Origin: Alicyclobacillus shizuokensis NBRC 103103
Lineage (GTDB): Bacteria; Bacillota; Bacilli; Alicyclobacillales; Alicyclobacillaceae
DNA length: 64,000 bases
Assembly: GCF_001552255.1 (NCBI RefSeq)
Contig: NZ_BCQV01000007.1
Span: 1-64,000, forward strand
Reading direction: 5' to 3'
Positions 61,840-64,000 of this stretch are shown one piece after another. A program made the translations under genes and the position numbers. Below the pieces are notes generated by a model. That model was not told the origin of the DNA, made no database searches, and saw only the letters and a list, made by a program, of their open reading frames with translations. Position 1 is the first letter of the stretch, and every line of letters starts with the position of its first letter.

Positions 61840-62886
61840 ATGCGGCCTGTCATTGAAAAGTACCTGCCGGATCTCGAGCAGGTCAACAAGATCAAAGAGA
61901 AGCTGAAGGTCTGCAAAGATGAATGGCTAGAGACCAAGCCCGGCCCCAAGGGTAGCTACAGCCAATACATGGGCGTGAACACCGTCCGACAGATTCTTGA
62001 TTATGCCGTGGATGGCATCACGTATTGGGATTTTGGCGTGGACGCACAGTGGCGAGAGGAAATCTACAAGTACAACAAGCAAGGTAACTCATGGGAATTC
62101 GACGGCTATGTCTATCATGTCCGTGGGTATCTGTTTATCCCTGGGCTCGGTCATCGCGAACAGTATGGCTGCAAGATCGCGGTTGGGGGTAGGGACAATC
62201 AAGACTCTGCCTACAAGGCTGCCGCATCAAACCTGTTGGTGAAATGCGCGTCACTGTTTGGCGTGGGCGAGTCCATTTACTCCAAGATCAAGGTCGAACT
62301 CGACGACGAGCATCAATATGAGCAGATGCAACAGTCGGGTCAATATCAATTCGCACCGGATGGATACGGCCAACAATGGCAACAAGCCCAGCAACCCCAG
62401 CAGTGGCAGGGACAGACAAATTGGCAACCCCAACAAGGCTGGAATGCGCAAGCCCAGCAGTGGCAACAGCCCCAGTCGTCCGACCTGGCGCCGCAAGAGC
62501 AGTGGCAGATGCAACAACAGTTTGGCTCGGCCGCGGGATACCAAGCACAGCCTAATCCGCAACAGGCCCAGCCGCAGGCCCAAGCACAACCACAAGCACA
62601 GGCTCAGCAACAGCAATATCAGGCGCAACCGATGACGTCCTATGGAGCGCCGGCCAACGCGCAACAGGAGCAAACGCAGTCAGCCTCCAGTGCGATTCCG
62701 CAACAGTGGGACCCGAACGAGATTCAGCGAATCCACATGCACAAAGCGCGGTTAGGCATCCAAAACGATGAGCAGCTGTATCCGTACATTCGTGACTTTA
62801 TGCGGGACGAAAACGCGACGTTGGCCAACATCAATCCCGATAACCTAAAAGCCTTCAATGACTACTTGGATCAAATCGCGGTGTGA
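61840..62886 (+). CDS. Rad52-like single-strand annealing protein with Gln-rich linker
   Basis: A 348-residue protein with AAGGAGG nine bases before ATG 61840. Residues about 45-147 fit the phage Rad52/22 (Sak-type) annealing domain: VNTVRQILDYAVDGITYWDF, a beta sheet with YHVRGYLFI and EQYGCKIAVGG, then SAYKAAASNLLVKCASLFGVG. That family anneals complementary strands and supports recombination-dependent replication. Residues about 165-285 are Gln/Ala/Pro-rich and disordered. The C-terminal about 55 residues (DPNEIQRIHMHKARLGI onward) are a conserved-looking helical tail. The gene begins a unit with a primase, which supports a replication role. The family call is from pattern, not alignment. 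Confidence 0.65.
   Translation: MRPVIEKYLPDLEQVNKIKEKLKVCKDEWLETKPGPKGSYSQYMGVNTVRQILDYAVDGITYWDFGVDAQWREEIYKYNKQGNSWEFDGYVYHVRGYLFIPGLGHREQYGCKIAVGGRDNQDSAYKAAASNLLVKCASLFGVGESIYSKIKVELDDEHQYEQMQQSGQYQFAPDGYGQQWQQAQQPQQWQGQTNWQPQQGWNAQAQQWQQPQSSDLAPQEQWQMQQQFGSAAGYQAQPNPQQAQPQAQAQPQAQAQQQQYQAQPMTSYGAPANAQQEQTQSASSAIPQQWDPNEIQRIHMHKARLGIQNDEQLYPYIRDFMRDENATLANINPDNLKAFNDYLDQIAV
62320..62680 (+). repeat. Gln-rich low-complexity coding stretch
   Basis: CAA/CAG-rich DNA encoding repeats such as QQWQQAQQPQQWQ and QAQPQAQAQPQAQAQ in the linker of the annealing protein. It is prone to slippage, and length differences between relatives would be expected here. Confidence 0.7.
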
Positions 62887-62893
62887 CGAGACG

Positions 62894-63568
62894 ATGAATC
62901 GAGAAGAGCTTGCCCAGTATTTCGTCTATGAACTTGTTCAGCCCAGTGGCAATGCAGAACGGCGGGTATCCACCGCGATACTCGCCCTCGAACGTCTTGA
63001 AGAACTGGGATGGACGCTGGAAGAGATCAAGCAAGAACTCGACACCTTTGCCAAGTCGTACCCGCAGATCATTCGGAATGTGTATCATCTCGAAGAGATC
63101 TTTGGCCAGAAAGAACCTCCGGGAAACCTCATGGAGCCGGATGTGTTCTATTATCACAACGAATTACGCGAAGTGCCGCCACCAACTCGGATCGTCAAAG
63201 ATCCCGTGACCGGACAGTTCATCCGAACAGATTCCGAGTTCTATCTAGAGATGAAGCGCCGATTCACCATGAATGATCTTTTAGCGTACTGGTATCGATC
63301 CAATGGCACAGTAGACCCCAAAGAACACACGCGGCGGCAAGACGAAGCGCGCTTTCGGTATCTGCTTGGGATCTACAACCTGGATGAGATCTTGTTTGCC
63401 ATTGATTGCGCCAAGTCCCTTCGAGAAGAACGGCAACAGTCACCGCTTCGGAATGTCTTTGAGCTGGAGCGGTACATCGAGGATGCGAGGCAAATGTTGT
63501 TGGAGAAGATCAACGTCCACAAGCTGGCCGGCATCAATCAGATCATCCCAAAGAAGGTTCAAGCATGA
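62894..63568 (+). CDS. Unknown helical protein linked to primase
   Basis: A 224-residue protein. ATG 62894 begins 7 bases after the previous stop; an in-frame ATG at 62858 lies inside the annealing gene. The ribosome site is weak (GACGAG), so coupling is likely. It is mostly helical (RRVSTAILALERLEELGWTL, EEIKQELDTFAKSYPQI), with FTMNDLLAYWYRSNG in the centre and DEILFAIDCAKSLREERQQ later. Its TGA overlaps the primase ATG (ATGA), so the two products are probably made in step. It may be a primase or helicase accessory protein; nothing in the sequence proves this. Confidence 0.5.
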   Translation: MNREELAQYFVYELVQPSGNAERRVSTAILALERLEELGWTLEEIKQELDTFAKSYPQIIRNVYHLEEIFGQKEPPGNLMEPDVFYYHNELREVPPPTRIVKDPVTGQFIRTDSEFYLEMKRRFTMNDLLAYWYRSNGTVDPKEHTRRQDEARFRYLLGIYNLDEILFAIDCAKSLREERQQSPLRNVFELERYIEDARQMLLEKINVHKLAGINQIIPKKVQA

Positions 63569-64000
63569 ACACGTTCCCAGACGTATGGGTTGAATGTGGG
63601 GCGGACCTAGACAATCCCAAGTTTCCGTTCACGCGAAAACATTATTATCCAGCCGGCCAGACGGATGAATTTCGCCAGCAATACGGAAACTGCGGCGTCT
63701 ATGAGACCGTGATGAAGTACGTTTCACCGGTATGGGTTCAAGACTCCAAGGGCCGGATGATCATCAATACGCGCGAGTCCCTGAAGTACGGTGACTTCTA
63801 TATGGACTTTGACACCAAACTCGAAAGCGATGAGGATTTCGAGAAGGTACGCGCGGATGTCAAAAGTGCGCTCCGGTATCTGAAGGTCATCCTGTCCATT
63901 GATCCCAGCCAGGTGTCTTTGTACTTCTCCGGCCATAAGGGGATTCATCTGACGGTGGACGCGCGCGTTTTGGGGATTCAGCCCCACTTGGCGCTCAACC
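63565..64000 (+). CDS. Archaeo-eukaryotic-type primase, catalytic domain N-terminus (cut by window end)
   Basis: The reading frame from ATG 63565 stays open to the window edge (145 codons visible). It shows two signature motifs of the AEP (PriS-like) primase superfamily. YMDFD at residues 79-83 supplies the metal-binding D81 and D83, and FSGHKGIHL at 121-129 supplies the SGxKGxH motif with H128. Spacing of about 40 residues between them is normal. These enzymes make primers at replication forks. Motif III and any helicase or zinc domain would lie past the window. The ATGA overlap with the previous gene and the nearby annealing protein mark the start of a replication module. Confidence 0.8.
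   Translation, partial: MNTFPDVWVECGADLDNPKFPFTRKHYYPAGQTDEFRQQYGNCGVYETVMKYVSPVWVQDSKGRMIINTRESLKYGDFYMDFDTKLESDEDFEKVRADVKSALRYLKVILSIDPSQVSLYFSGHKGIHLTVDARVLGIQPHLALN

Noticed and set aside
1..64000. tRNA genes, CRISPR arrays, insertion sequences, integrase or attachment sites
   Set aside because: None was recognised on either strand; no gap is longer than 184 bases.

Overview
This window is a late-gene (tail and baseplate) region of a very large tailed phage with a contractile tail, followed by the start of a replication and recombination module. Thirty-three genes are called, all on the + strand and tightly packed, often with ATGA or larger overlaps. Ribosome sites are strong AGGAGG types, start codons include GTG and TTG, and the code is standard. 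The strong Shine-Dalgarno sites, an XhlA-like membrane protein and Gram-positive-type wall hydrolase domains suggest a host in the Bacillota. I cannot name the host or a close relative from sequence alone. No sheath, tube, capsid or portal gene lies inside the window.

Layout. 1-872: two small paralogous genes in the tail-assembly-chaperone position. 889-13536: two giant proteins (1950 and 2260 aa) in the slot where a tape measure protein normally sits. 13548-21886: baseplate core, with a hub carrying two wall-hydrolase domains, an OB-fold spike-like protein, a small protein, a gp25-like protein and a J-like wedge protein. 21913-30307: a cassette of mosaic receptor-binding or fibre proteins that share shuffled modules and are in part visibly AT-richer. 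30330-31526: a helical protein and a two-domain FN3 protein, ending at a terminator. 31634-60725: a baseplate-attached protein and a series of enormous adhesin-like structural proteins (2824, 1705, 816, 1650, 691, 584 and 414 aa) with bacterial Ig, PA14, P-domain-like, lectin-like, discoidin-like and VWA domains. 60741-61655: an XhlA-like coiled-coil/membrane protein and an Ala/Pro-rich protein. 61840-64000: a Rad52-like annealing protein, an unknown protein, and the N-terminus of an archaeo-eukaryotic-type primase, starting a new transcription unit after a terminator and a promoter.

The most striking gene is 6754-13536. It encodes one chain with a complete DEDDh exonuclease motif set near the N-terminus and, near residues 1806-1855, the active-site signature of the multisubunit RNA polymerase beta-prime subunit (an NRxPTxH segment followed 38 residues later by DxDGD). 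A beta-subunit-like segment with candidate lysines is present about 490 residues upstream. The gene lies between tail chaperones and baseplate hub and carries a C-terminal membrane segment. A virion-carried, tail-ejected, single-chain RNA polymerase with an attached exonuclease is therefore the leading hypothesis. It would be analogous to the giant virion RNA polymerases proposed for crAss-like phages, but in a contractile-tail, tape-measure context.

Only four gaps exceed 100 bases (30774-30893, 31527-31633, 47009-47131, 61656-61839; the longest is 184 bases). Every one contains a copy of the sequence TGTAATG-N5-CA(T/A), three of them approaching the palindrome TGTAATGCATTACA. This is a candidate phage-specific promoter or operator. 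Intrinsic terminators are seen in three of these gaps and at one stop codon.
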